From an uncultured Aquimarina sp. (GTDB lineage Bacteria > Bacteroidota > Bacteroidia > Flavobacteriales > Flavobacteriaceae): DNA of 64,000 nt. Each line of letters begins with the position of its first letter. Positions within the stretch are counted from its first letter, which is position 1. This document shows, piece by piece, positions 1 to 8,416 of this stretch. The notes under the pieces were generated by a model that saw only the letters and a program-made list of their open reading frames with translations, was not told the DNA's origin and did no database searches. A program made the position numbers and the translations under genes. The stretch is from contig CANMKK010000004.1 of the NCBI GenBank assembly GCA_947498455.1, forward strand, positions 124,001 to 188,000, in the 5' to 3' direction.

Positions 1-654
1 ATAAAATATTCTACGGTACAAAATTGGTATCCTGGAAATGCAGAAGGTAAAGGAGGTGTTTTTAATTTCGTTACAAAAAGAGGAATTTGTGAAACCAATG
101 CTAAAATTTCTTGGACGCAAGTAGAAACGGGATCTGCGGTAACGTGGAAATATCCTTCTTGTGTATTAAAAGGAGATAATTCCGTAGGAGAATTTTATTC
201 TATTGCAGTTACAAATAATTATCAGCAAGCAGATACAGGAACTAAGATGATACACTTAGGAAAAAATACTAAGAGTACAATCATTTCGAAAGGTATTTCT
301 GCCGGAAAATCCCAAAATAGTTACCGTGGATTAGTACAAATTAATAGCAGAGCTACCAATGCTCGAAATTTTTCTCAGTGCGATTCTTTATTAATGGGCA
401 ATGAATGTGGTGCTCATACGTTTCCATATATTGAAGCAAAGAATAAAACAGCTCAGATAGAGCATGAAGCGACTACAAGCAAGATTGGAGAAGATCAGAT
501 CTTTTACTGTAATCAAAGAGGTATTGATACAGAAAAAGCGATCGCTTTAATCGTTAATGGTTTCAGTAAAGAGGTATTAAATAAACTTCCGATGGAATTT
601 GCAGTAGAAGCTCAAAAACTTTTAGAAATATCCCTAGAAGGTTCTGTCGGGTAA
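1..654 (+). CDS. sufB: Fe-S cluster assembly protein SufB, C-terminal part (gene cut by window edge)
   Basis: The frame is open from base 1 and ends at a TAA at 652-654, giving the last 217 residues of SufB; the start lies outside the window. SufB is the scaffold subunit of the SufBCD complex, on which iron-sulfur clusters are built in the cytoplasm. The C-terminal half of the beta-helix and the conserved tail are visible: [20 protein letters not shown] near the left end, [13 protein letters not shown], then [20 protein letters not shown]. The Glu of EHEAT and the Cys of CGAHT fit the residues known to matter for cluster assembly in this family. A lipoprotein gene, then sufC and sufD, follow on the same strand. 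Identification is secure. Confidence 0.97.
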   Translation: MKYSTVQNWYPGNAEGKGGVFNFVTKRGICETNAKISWTQVETGSAVTWKYPSCVLKGDNSVGEFYSIAVTNNYQQADTGTKMIHLGKNTKSTIISKGISAGKSQNSYRGLVQINSRATNARNFSQCDSLLMGNECGAHTFPYIEAKNKTAQIEHEATTSKIGEDQIFYCNQRGIDTEKAIALIVNGFSKEVLNKLPMEFAVEAQKLLEISLEGSVG

Positions 655-680
655 ATTGTATAACTAACAAAATCACATTA

Positions 681-1127
681 ATGAAAAAATCAATTCTTCT
701 AATCTTCGTAAGCCTTTTAGTTTTTTCTTGTAAAAACGATAAGAATAAAACATCAGAAACAGAACCTACTTTTATTCGTGGTGAATTTATATTAATTGAT
801 AATGCAGGGGTTATAAAAGGTAAAGACTTTATTTATGGTGTAGTTATAGATGATATGGCTAATCAATTACATCAAAAAGTAAAACCACTACAACGCGAAG
901 AGTACGATATGGTACCAGTGGTAGTAAAAGGTGTTATAAAACCTAACACAGAAGAAGGATGGCCAGAAGTAGTAGAGATAAAAGAAATTGTTGGAGTTAG
1001 TGAACCTACATCAGAATTGCCAACAAAGATAAAGTCTTCGGACAATGAACCTCCAGCACCAAATGAAATAGGTCATGAAAACCATGATCATTCTTCAGGA
1101 GGAGATCATGAAGGTCATAATCACTAA
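681..1127 (+). CDS. small lipoprotein with His-rich tail, between sufB and sufC
   Basis: A 148-residue protein with a lipoprotein signal (hydrophobic stretch 4-16, lipobox ending VFSC with Cys17), so probably anchored in an envelope membrane. The middle (residues about 34-108) has no family I recognise. The last 20 residues are rich in His, Asp and Glu and end in DHEGHNH, a composition typical of metal-binding tails. It starts 26 bases after the sufB stop and ends 41 bases before sufC, so it is very likely cotranscribed with the SUF genes. A link to iron or another metal is an inference from the tail and the position. No function can be assigned from the sequence. Confidence 0.85.
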   Translation: MKKSILLIFVSLLVFSCKNDKNKTSETEPTFIRGEFILIDNAGVIKGKDFIYGVVIDDMANQLHQKVKPLQREEYDMVPVVVKGVIKPNTEEGWPEVVEIKEIVGVSEPTSELPTKIKSSDNEPPAPNEIGHENHDHSSGGDHEGHNH

Positions 1128-1168
1128 GTAATATTGTAAGAATAGAATAGTAAAGAGAAATATACGAA

Positions 1169-1921
1169 ATGTTAGAAATTAAGGATTTACACGCTAGCGT
1201 TGAAGACAAAGAGATTTTAAAAGGTCTTAACCTAAATGTAAAAGCAGGAGAAGTTCATGCAATAATGGGGCCTAATGGTGCAGGGAAAAGTACATTAGCC
1301 AGTATTGTTGCAGGAAAAGAAGAGTATGAAGTTACAGATGGAGCTATTTTTTTAGAAGGAGAAGATATAGAAGAGTTAGCGGCAGAAGAGCGTGCGCATA
1401 AAGGTATTTTTCTTTCATTTCAGTACCCGGTAGAAATACCTGGAGTTACGGTTACCAATTTTATGAAAACCGCAATTAATGAAACCAGAAAAGCGCAAGG
1501 TCTGGAAGAAATGCCAGCAAAAGATATGCTAAAGAAAATCCGAGAGAAATCTGAGCTATTGGATATTGATCGTAAATTTTTATCGCGTTCTCTTAATGAA
1601 GGATTCTCTGGTGGTGAGAAAAAGCGTAATGAGATTTTTCAGATGGCAATGATGGAACCTAAACTGGCAATCCTCGATGAAACAGACTCTGGATTAGATA
1701 TCGATGCACTGCGTATTGTTGCTAACGGAGTTAATAAATTAAAAAGTGATGATAATGCAGTGATAGTAATTACACATTATCAGCGCTTACTCGATTATAT
1801 TGTTCCTGATTTTGTACATGTATTATATGATGGTAAAATTGTAAAATCTGGAACTAAAGACCTTGCTCTAGAATTAGAGGAGAAAGGATACGACTGGATT
1901 AAAGAAGAGATAAATGCATAA
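1169..1921 (+). CDS. sufC: Fe-S cluster assembly ATPase SufC
   Basis: A 250-residue ABC-type ATPase, the normal SufC length. It has the Walker A motif GPNGAGKST (about residues 34-42), the Q-loop LSFQYPVEIPGV, the ABC signature SGGEKKRNE, and Walker B LAILDETDSGLD followed by a switch His in VITHYQR. SufC binds the SufB-SufD core and drives conformational change during cluster assembly; it is soluble and is not a transporter. It lies between the lipoprotein gene and sufD (51 bases to sufD) on the same strand. Assignment is secure. Confidence 0.98.
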   Translation: MLEIKDLHASVEDKEILKGLNLNVKAGEVHAIMGPNGAGKSTLASIVAGKEEYEVTDGAIFLEGEDIEELAAEERAHKGIFLSFQYPVEIPGVTVTNFMKTAINETRKAQGLEEMPAKDMLKKIREKSELLDIDRKFLSRSLNEGFSGGEKKRNEIFQMAMMEPKLAILDETDSGLDIDALRIVANGVNKLKSDDNAVIVITHYQRLLDYIVPDFVHVLYDGKIVKSGTKDLALELEEKGYDWIKEEINA

Positions 1922-1972
1922 TGTTTTGATAGTTGATCGTATATCAGCTGACAAAAAAATTGAAACAGAAGA

Positions 1973-3286
1973 ATGGAATTGAAAGAAAAACTAGTATCCT
2001 CTTTTTTAGCTTTTGAAAATACCGTGGATGTAGATACTGCAGTTCATGATATAAGAAGTCAAGCTATCAAAACCTTTGAAGAAAAAGGCTTTCCGTCAAA
2101 AAAAGAAGAAGCTTGGAAGTATACATCGTTAAATGCAATACTAAAGCACGATTATAGTATTTTTCCGAAGGAAGAAAATGCTTTAGAGTTTAAGGATGTA
2201 AAGAGATATTTTTTATATGATCTGGACACTTATAAGATTGTTTTTATCGATGGTAAGTACTCTTCTCATTTATCAGAAACTACGCATGATAAGATAGATG
2301 TTTGTCTAATGTCTTCTGCATTAGCGAATGATAAATATAAGGCAGTTATAGAGAACTATTTTAACAAAGTAGCAAAAGAAGATGGTCTCACTTCATTGAA
2401 TACTGCATTCTCTAAAGAAGGAGCATATATCTACATTCCAAAAAATAAAGTAGCAGATAAGCCTATACAGATTATTCATTTTTCTACAGGAAAAGAATCT
2501 GCACAACTATTGCAACCTCGTAATCTGATCGTAGCAGAAGAAAACTCGCATGTACAGATTATTGAGCGTCATCAGAGCTTAACAGATAATCCAGTATTAA
2601 CAAACTCGGTAACTGAGATATTTGTCGACAAAAGAGCATTTGTAGATTATTATAAAATCCAGAATGATAACGAAAAAGCCTCACTGATTGATAACACCTT
2701 TATAGAGCAGCAAGGACAAAGTGTAGCATCTGTACATACATTTGCCTTTGGAGGAAATGTAACTAGAAACAATCTTAATTTCTATCAAAAGGGAGAAGGG
2801 ATTGATTCTATTCTTAATGGAGTTACCATTATTGAAGGAAAGCAACATGTAGATCATAATACATTAGTGCACCATACAGAACCTAATTGCGAAAGTCATC
2901 AGGACTATAAAGGTATTTTTGATGAAAAAGCAACAGGAGTATTTAATGGTAAAATTATTGTAAATAAAGAAGCTCAGAAAACCAATGCTTTTCAGTCTAA
3001 TAATAACATATTATTAAGTGACAAGGCAACCATTAATTCGAAGCCTCAATTAGAGATTTTTGCAGATGATGTAAAGTGTTCTCACGGTTGTACCATCGGA
3101 CAATTAGATGAAAACGCTTTGTTTTATATGAAATCTAGAGGAATTGGAGAAAAAGAAGCAAGAGCACTATTGATGTATGCATTTGCTAACAATGTATTAG
3201 AAAGTGTAAAAATACCACAGCTCAAAAATCGAATCAACAAACTAATAGCTAATAAATTAGGTGTTGATATTGGATTTGATTTGTAG
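1973..3286 (+). CDS. sufD: Fe-S cluster assembly protein SufD
   Basis: A 437-residue SufD, paralogous to SufB and partner in the SufBC2D scaffold. The N-terminal helical region contains KKEEAWKYTSLNAIL, typical of SufD. The central beta-helix is followed by the conserved C-terminal segment HVDHNTLVHHTEPNCESHQD (about residues 303-322) and ADDVKCSHGCTIGQLDENAL. A His in the CSHG region is where the SufB-SufD interface cluster site is proposed in the family. The gene ends 20 bases before a hairpin with a T-run, which probably closes the sufBCD transcript. Confidence 0.97.
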   Translation: MELKEKLVSSFLAFENTVDVDTAVHDIRSQAIKTFEEKGFPSKKEEAWKYTSLNAILKHDYSIFPKEENALEFKDVKRYFLYDLDTYKIVFIDGKYSSHLSETTHDKIDVCLMSSALANDKYKAVIENYFNKVAKEDGLTSLNTAFSKEGAYIYIPKNKVADKPIQIIHFSTGKESAQLLQPRNLIVAEENSHVQIIERHQSLTDNPVLTNSVTEIFVDKRAFVDYYKIQNDNEKASLIDNTFIEQQGQSVASVHTFAFGGNVTRNNLNFYQKGEGIDSILNGVTIIEGKQHVDHNTLVHHTEPNCESHQDYKGIFDEKATGVFNGKIIVNKEAQKTNAFQSNNNILLSDKATINSKPQLEIFADDVKCSHGCTIGQLDENALFYMKSRGIGEKEARALLMYAFANNVLESVKIPQLKNRINKLIANKLGVDIGFDL

Positions 3287-3306
3287 AAAATAATACCATA
3301 TATAGT

Positions 3307-3340
3307 AAACCTCTTCATATATTTGTTGAGGTTTTTTTTA
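3307..3340 (+). terminator. probable intrinsic terminator after sufD
   Basis: AAACCTC (3307-3313) can pair with GAGGTTT (3328-3334) across a 14-base loop, followed by a run of T. It lies directly after sufD and only about 6 bases before the start of the next gene, so some read-through or a separate start for that gene is likely. Confidence 0.6.
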
Positions 3341-3345
3341 TTTCT

Positions 3346-3984
3346 ATGCAGAAAATAATAGTATATCAAATAGTACTTTTAATACTTTATATATTCTTCT
3401 GTATATTAATGTTTAAGATCACGTTTCAATATTTCCCAATTGATTTTGACGTAGCATTTTTACGAATTAAGCAGCAATATATTCATTTTGCACATTATAA
3501 AATTGCATTTTATATCCATGTTACCTTATCTGTTTTCTCTCTATTTGCTGGATTTACACAGTTTTCTAAAAGGATCAGAACCAAATATACTAAACTGCAT
3601 AAAGTAGTAGGGTGGATGTATTTAGTCTCAGTATTACTATTTGCAGCACCATCTGGACTCATTATTGGATATTATGCAAATGGCGGATTGTGGTCTCAAC
3701 TCGCTTTTTGCTTATTGGCAATTGGTTGGTTTTGGTTTACTCTAAAAGCATTTTTAGCAATTAAACAGAAAGACTATATAAGGCATCAAATTTTTATGAT
3801 TAGAAGTTTTGCTTTAACATTATCTGCTATAACTTTACGATTGTGGAAATACTTAATAGTTTTAGTCTTTCATCCAAGACCTATGGATGTATATCAGATA
3901 GTAGCTTGGCTCGGTTGGGGATTAAATCTAATTATTGCCGAAATCATAATCATCAAGTATATTAAAAAGCATCAATCAAAATGA
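3346..3984 (+). CDS. DUF2306-type integral membrane protein
   Basis: A 212-residue protein with about six hydrophobic segments (near 4-26, 43-64, 82-103, 110-132, 147-165, 180-203). The pattern HVTLSVFSLFAGFTQFSKRI, then KLHKVVGWMYL, then DYIRHQIFMIRSFALTLSAI matches the DUF2306 membrane family; the repeated His residues in membrane helices recall heme-binding cytochrome-like folds, but no function is established. The first ATG sits just after the sufD terminator; Met22 is a possible alternative start. Its last 4 bases overlap the start of the next gene (ATGA), which indicates translational coupling. It is not part of the conserved SUF set. Confidence 0.8.
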   Translation: MQKIIVYQIVLLILYIFFCILMFKITFQYFPIDFDVAFLRIKQQYIHFAHYKIAFYIHVTLSVFSLFAGFTQFSKRIRTKYTKLHKVVGWMYLVSVLLFAAPSGLIIGYYANGGLWSQLAFCLLAIGWFWFTLKAFLAIKQKDYIRHQIFMIRSFALTLSAITLRLWKYLIVLVFHPRPMDVYQIVAWLGWGLNLIIAEIIIIKYIKKHQSK

Positions 3985-4925
3985 AAAACATAATCTTTTT
4001 ATTGTCAGTAGTTTTATTTGTTTCCTGTAAAAAAGAGGCGCAAAAAGAAAAGACAGAAACAACTCCAGTTATTGAAAAGGAAACGGCCTCTAAAAAAGGC
4101 GAAACTGTTGATCAGAAAGAAAACAGATCATCTAGTCCAAGTCTAAAAAACACCGCAGCTCTTATTGGCTATTACACTGGTTTTTTTGAAGCCAGTAAAT
4201 ATGATAGAACGAAAAAGCCATCATATAGTAATAAGATAACCGTTTTTATTGATTCTATAACTGAAAAAGAAATATATGGACATAGCATTGTAGCAGGAAA
4301 TGATCGTCCATTTAGAGGGAATTTGAGTATCGAAAATGAAATATATACCGCTTTGGTTTCGGAGCCTGGTGATGACCAGTATGATGGTGTTTTTGAATTT
4401 AAATTCAATCCTAAATTAAAACGTATTAAAGGTATTTGGGTTGCGAACGATTCTAAATTAGCAGTATCAGAAAGAAAATATGAACTATCCCGAAGAATAT
4501 TTATTTACAACGCCAATCAAGAGCTTGTAAATACTAGTGAAATTGAAGAAGAAGGGTACATGGGTGAGGTTTTTTCGGAATTGTATACGGTAAAAAATAA
4601 TGCAGAAGAAGATTTTGAAGAAAGCGAATACGCAACTATCGAAGGGCTAAAAGTTAATGCATCAAATATCGAATTAACAAATAAGGATTTAGAAAATTTA
4701 TATAAAGGTGATTTAGAAATTATTAGAAATGCAATATATGCCAGGCATGGATATTCTTTTAAAAATAGAAGAATGCGATACTTTTTTGATTCACAAATTG
4801 ATTGGTACATTCCTATTTCTACAGATGTAAGAAATCAACTAACAGATCTTGAAAAGAAAAACATTGAATTGATCAAGCGTTATGAACAACATGCGGAACG
4901 ATATTATGATTATTTTGGTAGATAA
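3981..4925 (+). CDS. lipoprotein with C-terminal YARHG domain
   Basis: A 314-residue lipoprotein (hydrophobic residues 4-13, lipobox FVSC with Cys16), followed by a charged low-complexity linker to about residue 55. The C-terminal 85 residues hold a YARHG domain: NAIYARHGYSFKNRRMRYFF followed by DSQIDWYIP, the hallmark of this extracellular domain of unknown function. Residues about 60-190 look like a beta-rich domain that I cannot name. It overlaps the DUF2306 gene by 4 bases, so the two are probably cotranscribed. Location in the envelope is supported by the lipobox; its role is unknown. Confidence 0.85.
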   Translation: MKNIIFLLSVVLFVSCKKEAQKEKTETTPVIEKETASKKGETVDQKENRSSSPSLKNTAALIGYYTGFFEASKYDRTKKPSYSNKITVFIDSITEKEIYGHSIVAGNDRPFRGNLSIENEIYTALVSEPGDDQYDGVFEFKFNPKLKRIKGIWVANDSKLAVSERKYELSRRIFIYNANQELVNTSEIEEEGYMGEVFSELYTVKNNAEEDFEESEYATIEGLKVNASNIELTNKDLENLYKGDLEIIRNAIYARHGYSFKNRRMRYFFDSQIDWYIPISTDVRNQLTDLEKKNIELIKRYEQHAERYYDYFGR

Positions 4926-4970
4926 TAGAAGCTTTATACCTGTAAGGTTTTCAAAACAGATCTATAATTC

Positions 4971-5130
4971 ATTACTATATTCTAGTCACCATTTCCCTTA
5001 AAAACGTATTAAAATCGATACCTGCATTTCCAATTAATCCAAAATGTACAATTACCAAATCTTTTGATGGAATAACAAACACCCGCTGTCCCTGATATCC
5101 ATTAGCCTAATACATATTCCCGGCAGTGTT
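4971..5130 (-). pseudogene. truncated, decayed copy of the serine hydrolase C-terminus
   Basis: Bases 4987-5106 align without gaps to bases 5611-5730 of the intact serine hydrolase gene downstream; I count 111 of 120 identical. On the minus strand this encodes about the last 45 residues of the hydrolase (GYQGQRVFVIPSKDLVIV and the following FGLIG), ending at a natural stop near 4977. Just upstream of this block an in-frame TAG replaces a sense codon, and homology then fades into deletions. It is the remnant of a second hydrolase copy, not an active gene. Confidence 0.85.
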
Positions 5131-5301
5131 AAGTTGATATTTCCTTACTTTTTTTTAAAAAACTTCAGAATATGAGGTAACATTTTGGGAAGTTAAGACA
5201 TTAACTAATATAGAACTATCCTTTTAGTTCAAAAATAGACATATAGCTTGAGTGTCTTAAAAAAATCAGGGGATATTAAATCAATTTAAAATTTCATTAT
5301 T

Positions 5302-5502
5302 ATGTTAAAAAACATTTTAGATTTAGGAGAGACTCTAAACAAATCCGAACAGAAAAGTATTCGTGGAGGAGTTACAGGGCCTTGCGGACCATCAGCAGGA
5401 GGTCGCCAGTGTGTTCCAAAACCTAATTACATTGCAACATGCGTGGCTGATGGCAGTGGTTTTTGGTGCGATTATACCTATTCTCCAGGAGGAGGAGCTT
5501 AA
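5302..5502 (+). CDS. double-glycine-leader peptide (bacteriocin-like precursor)
   Basis: A 66-residue peptide. Residues 1-23 form a typical GG-type leader of Bacteroidetes: MLKNILDLGETLNKSEQKSI then RGG, with the hydrophobic/acidic spacing of leaders cut by C39 peptidases of ABC exporters. The predicted core is 43 residues and rich in Gly and Pro, with four Cys (core CGPSAGG, RQCVPKP, IATCVADG, FWCDY), suggesting two disulfides or another modification. It is followed at once by a strong terminator, so it forms its own short transcript. No peptidase-exporter or modification enzyme lies in this window, so its export would depend on genes elsewhere. Bacteriocin or signalling peptide are both possible. 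Confidence 0.8.
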   Translation: MLKNILDLGETLNKSEQKSIRGGVTGPCGPSAGGRQCVPKPNYIATCVADGSGFWCDYTYSPGGGA

Positions 5503-5508
5503 TTATTC

Positions 5509-5537
5509 AGCGGGCTAGGTGCCCGCTTTTTTATTTT
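5509..5537 (+). terminator. intrinsic terminator after the GG-leader peptide gene
   Basis: Perfect 7-bp stem AGCGGGC (5509-5515) and GCCCGCT (5521-5527) with a 5-base loop, followed by TTTTTATTTTT. It begins 6 bases after the peptide stop codon. Confidence 0.9.
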
Positions 5538-5595
5538 TATTAGAATTTAGAACTACCCTATTTATAGTTTTTTTAAGATTTGCTACACGACTATA

Positions 5596-6948
5596 TTACT
5601 TTATCGCACTCACCATCTCCCTTAAAAACCTATTAAAATCTACACCTGCATCTCCGATTAATCCAAAGCGTACAATTACCAAATCTTTTGATGGAATAAC
5701 AAACACGCGCTGTCCCTGATATCCATTAGCAGAAAACATATCTCTGGGAGCATCCGGATAAAACCCACCGGCATTTAACCAGAAATGTCCACCATAATCT
5801 CCTTCTGATGTAGGGCTTGGTGTGGTTACATAATCCACCCACTCTGGGTTAAAAATTTGTTCTCCATTCCAGTTTCCTTTATGAAGATATAACAAACCAA
5901 ATTTTGCCCAATCCCTTACCGTTGCCCAAGCATAAGATGAGCCTACATAATTCCCAGCCATATCCGTTTCCATCAGCATAGAATGCATCCCTATCTTATC
6001 AATAAATTCTCTGTACGGAAAATCAAGATATTCTTGATAAGGAGTGATTTTTTTTCTAAGAATTCCGGATAATAAATTCGAAACACCAGAAGAATAATAC
6101 CAATGTTCATTAGGTCGATGAATAGCTTTTTTATGGATTTGAGCTTCGGTCATGTCTTTATCCAGGTATAGCATCTTCGTAACATCAGAAATACCACCGT
6201 ATTCTTCTTCCCAAGCCAATCCACAATTCATTTGTATCAAATTGTTAATCGTGATATTTTTTCTATCATCATTTTGCCATGCTGCAACGGGAGCTTTTTC
6301 CTGAATGTTTATTTTCCCTTGTTTTTGGAGAACACCATACACCGTTGCCAGTATACTTTTGGTCATTGACCAACCTAAAAGCTTAGAATCTTTATCTAGG
6401 CTATCTGTATATTTTTCTGCAATAATATGATCTTTGTGAATGACCAGAACGGCTCTTGTTTTCTGAATATTTTCACTTTCTTTATCAAAGATGGATGAAA
6501 CCACTTTATTAATTTTACTGTAATTTATGTTTGTAAATATGGTATCTTTTTGTGGAGAATCTCCATACGGAAAAGCGAGCCTTTTTTTAGTAATTGCTCG
6601 GTTCGGTTTTAAATAAGGAGCTTTGATATCAAAATCATCAGTAATTAGAACACTTCCCAGTCCTTCTCGATAAATAGCTTTTCTTTCTTGTAAGCCAAAA
6701 ACGGAAGCAATGGCGGATTTTTCTTCTAAATTAACAATATCATCGGCTAAATGAACTGGTTCAAAATTATTATCATTTGTATCCGTAAACTCTACACTTC
6801 GATTCGCCATAAAAACAGAAGAACACATATGCTTGGCAGAATACCCAGAGAGTATTGTAAGTTTAGGATAATTCAGGAAAATAGCAATCAATACTAATGC
6901 AACCAGCCCAATGCAGGTATATCCCAAAATCTTTTTTAATCGTTTCAT
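5596..6948 (-). CDS. membrane-anchored serine hydrolase, class C beta-lactamase fold
   Basis: A 450-residue protein with one N-terminal membrane segment (about 8-26), so exported and probably anchored with the catalytic domain outside the cytoplasm. The beta-lactamase/transpeptidase-like domain covers about residues 140-445. The SxxK nucleophile motif is SMTK (Ser194, Lys197), the YxS-type motif is YYSSG (284-288), and the third motif position is occupied by GYQGQ near 413, as in esterase or peptidase members rather than true beta-lactamases. Substrate cannot be told from sequence. It is transcribed against the suf genes, and a truncated copy of its 3' end lies at 4971-5130. Confidence 0.9.
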   Translation of the reverse strand: MKRLKKILGYTCIGLVALVLIAIFLNYPKLTILSGYSAKHMCSSVFMANRSVEFTDTNDNNFEPVHLADDIVNLEEKSAIASVFGLQERKAIYREGLGSVLITDDFDIKAPYLKPNRAITKKRLAFPYGDSPQKDTIFTNINYSKINKVVSSIFDKESENIQKTRAVLVIHKDHIIAEKYTDSLDKDSKLLGWSMTKSILATVYGVLQKQGKINIQEKAPVAAWQNDDRKNITINNLIQMNCGLAWEEEYGGISDVTKMLYLDKDMTEAQIHKKAIHRPNEHWYYSSGVSNLLSGILRKKITPYQEYLDFPYREFIDKIGMHSMLMETDMAGNYVGSSYAWATVRDWAKFGLLYLHKGNWNGEQIFNPEWVDYVTTPSPTSEGDYGGHFWLNAGGFYPDAPRDMFSANGYQGQRVFVIPSKDLVIVRFGLIGDAGVDFNRFLREMVSAIK

Positions 6949-7004
6949 TATATTATTAGGTTAAATCATTCTAAAAATAGGCAATATCACTTAGAAATAC
7001 TTAC

Positions 7005-7012
7005 TACTTTTG
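7005..7012 (+). promoter_or_regulatory. probable -7 box for sufS
   Basis: TACTTTTG fits the Bacteroidetes -7 consensus TAnnTTTG and lies 15 bases before the sufS ATG. No convincing -33 TTTG is visible. It would give sufS its own promoter, separate from sufBCD. Confidence 0.5.
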
Positions 7013-7027
7013 TAGAAAGAAATTAAT

Positions 7028-8242
7028 ATGCTAGACGTACAAAAAATTCGTAAGGATTTTCCAATTCTTAACCGAGAGGTCAATGGAAAACCTTTGGTGT
7101 ATTTTGATAATGCCGCAACTTCCCAGACACCTCAGGTTGTGATTGATGCAATAGTTGATTATTATAGTAATTATAATGCTAATATACATAGAGGAGTACA
7201 TACCTTATCTCAGGAAGCAACCGATGCGTATGAGATTGCTCGTAAGAAAATTCAAAAGCATTTTAATGCCAGGCACGCTCATGAAATCATATTAACTTCG
7301 GGAACCACACATAGTATTAATATTGTCGCAACAGGTTTTACAACACTATTGTCAGAAGGAGATGAGATCATTGTTTCTGCATTAGAGCATCATTCTAATA
7401 TTGTGCCTTGGCAAATGCTTTGTGAGAGAACAGGAGCAGTTCTGAAGGTTATTCCGATGAATGAAGAGGGAGCATTACAAATGGATGTTTATTATCAATT
7501 ACTTTCTGAAAAAACTAAATTGGTTTTTACCAATCATATATCTAATGCCTTAGGAACAATCAACCCTATTGAAGATATTATAAAAAAAGCACATGATGTT
7601 GGAGCTGCTGTATTAATTGATGGGGCACAATCTTGTCCACATATCAAACCAGATGTACAATCCCTGGATGTAGATTTTTATGTAGCATCCGCACATAAAC
7701 TTTGTGGCCCAACAGGAGTTGGTCTTTTGTATGGAAAAGAAGAATGGCTAAATAAACTTCCACCATACCAAGGAGGAGGAGAGATGATTGATCAGGTAAC
7801 CTTCGAGAAAACGACCTACGCCGGGTTGCCGCATAAATTCGAAGCAGGAACTCCAAATATTTGTGGAGGTATAGCTTTTGGTGTTGCTCTGGATTATATG
7901 AATAGTATTGGTTTTGAAGCAATAGCTGCATATGAGAATGAGTTGTTAGTCTATGGAACAAAAAAACTATTGGAAATAGAAGGGCTTAAAATCTATGGTA
8001 CGTCAAAGAATAAAACATCTGTAATCTCATTTAATTTAGAGGATATTCATCCATATGATGTTGGTTCCATCGTAGATAAGCTGGGAGTTGCCGTACGTAC
8101 TGGACATCATTGTGCGCAACCTATTATGGATTTTTATAAAATTCCCGGAACAATAAGAGCTTCTTTTTCTTTTTACAATACCAAAGAGGAGATAGATGTA
8201 TTGGTGGCATCTATAAAGAAAGCTAAAATGATGCTAAGCTAA
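7028..8242 (+). CDS. sufS: cysteine desulfurase SufS
   Basis: A 404-residue PLP-dependent group II cysteine desulfurase that takes sulfur from cysteine, giving alanine and an enzyme persulfide for Fe-S assembly. Visible motifs: N-terminal YFDNAATSQTP, the PLP Lys224 in VASAHKLCGPTG, and the active-site Cys362 in RTGHHCAQPIMDFY, both close to the positions in E. coli SufS. Length is normal. SufE, its sulfur acceptor, is encoded two genes downstream. In related flavobacteria sufS usually follows sufD closely; here about 3.7 kb intervenes. Confidence 0.97.
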   Translation: MLDVQKIRKDFPILNREVNGKPLVYFDNAATSQTPQVVIDAIVDYYSNYNANIHRGVHTLSQEATDAYEIARKKIQKHFNARHAHEIILTSGTTHSINIVATGFTTLLSEGDEIIVSALEHHSNIVPWQMLCERTGAVLKVIPMNEEGALQMDVYYQLLSEKTKLVFTNHISNALGTINPIEDIIKKAHDVGAAVLIDGAQSCPHIKPDVQSLDVDFYVASAHKLCGPTGVGLLYGKEEWLNKLPPYQGGGEMIDQVTFEKTTYAGLPHKFEAGTPNICGGIAFGVALDYMNSIGFEAIAAYENELLVYGTKKLLEIEGLKIYGTSKNKTSVISFNLEDIHPYDVGSIVDKLGVAVRTGHHCAQPIMDFYKIPGTIRASFSFYNTKEEIDVLVASIKKAKMMLS

Positions 8243-8416
8243 TTGTTAAGCAATGTTATTTTTTAAAACCAGAACTTCTCTTTCTTTTTTTTCGAAATAT
8301 TTTGGTTTCAATAAGACATATAGATTTTGAGAGTTTTTATTGGAAAATAAGTAATTTCATACCTTTACGAAACGTTGTTCGGATGTAATTTTTAAAAGAA
8401 TAAAAGAAAGATATAG

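Noticed and set aside
5519..5719. 66-residue plus-strand ORF after the GG-leader peptide gene
   Set aside because: Mostly antisense to the C-terminus of the serine hydrolase; it starts inside the terminator region of the peptide gene.
8243..8416. possible terminator after sufS (AAACCA pairing with TGGTTT)
   Set aside because: The loop is very long and the stem short, so it is not convincing.
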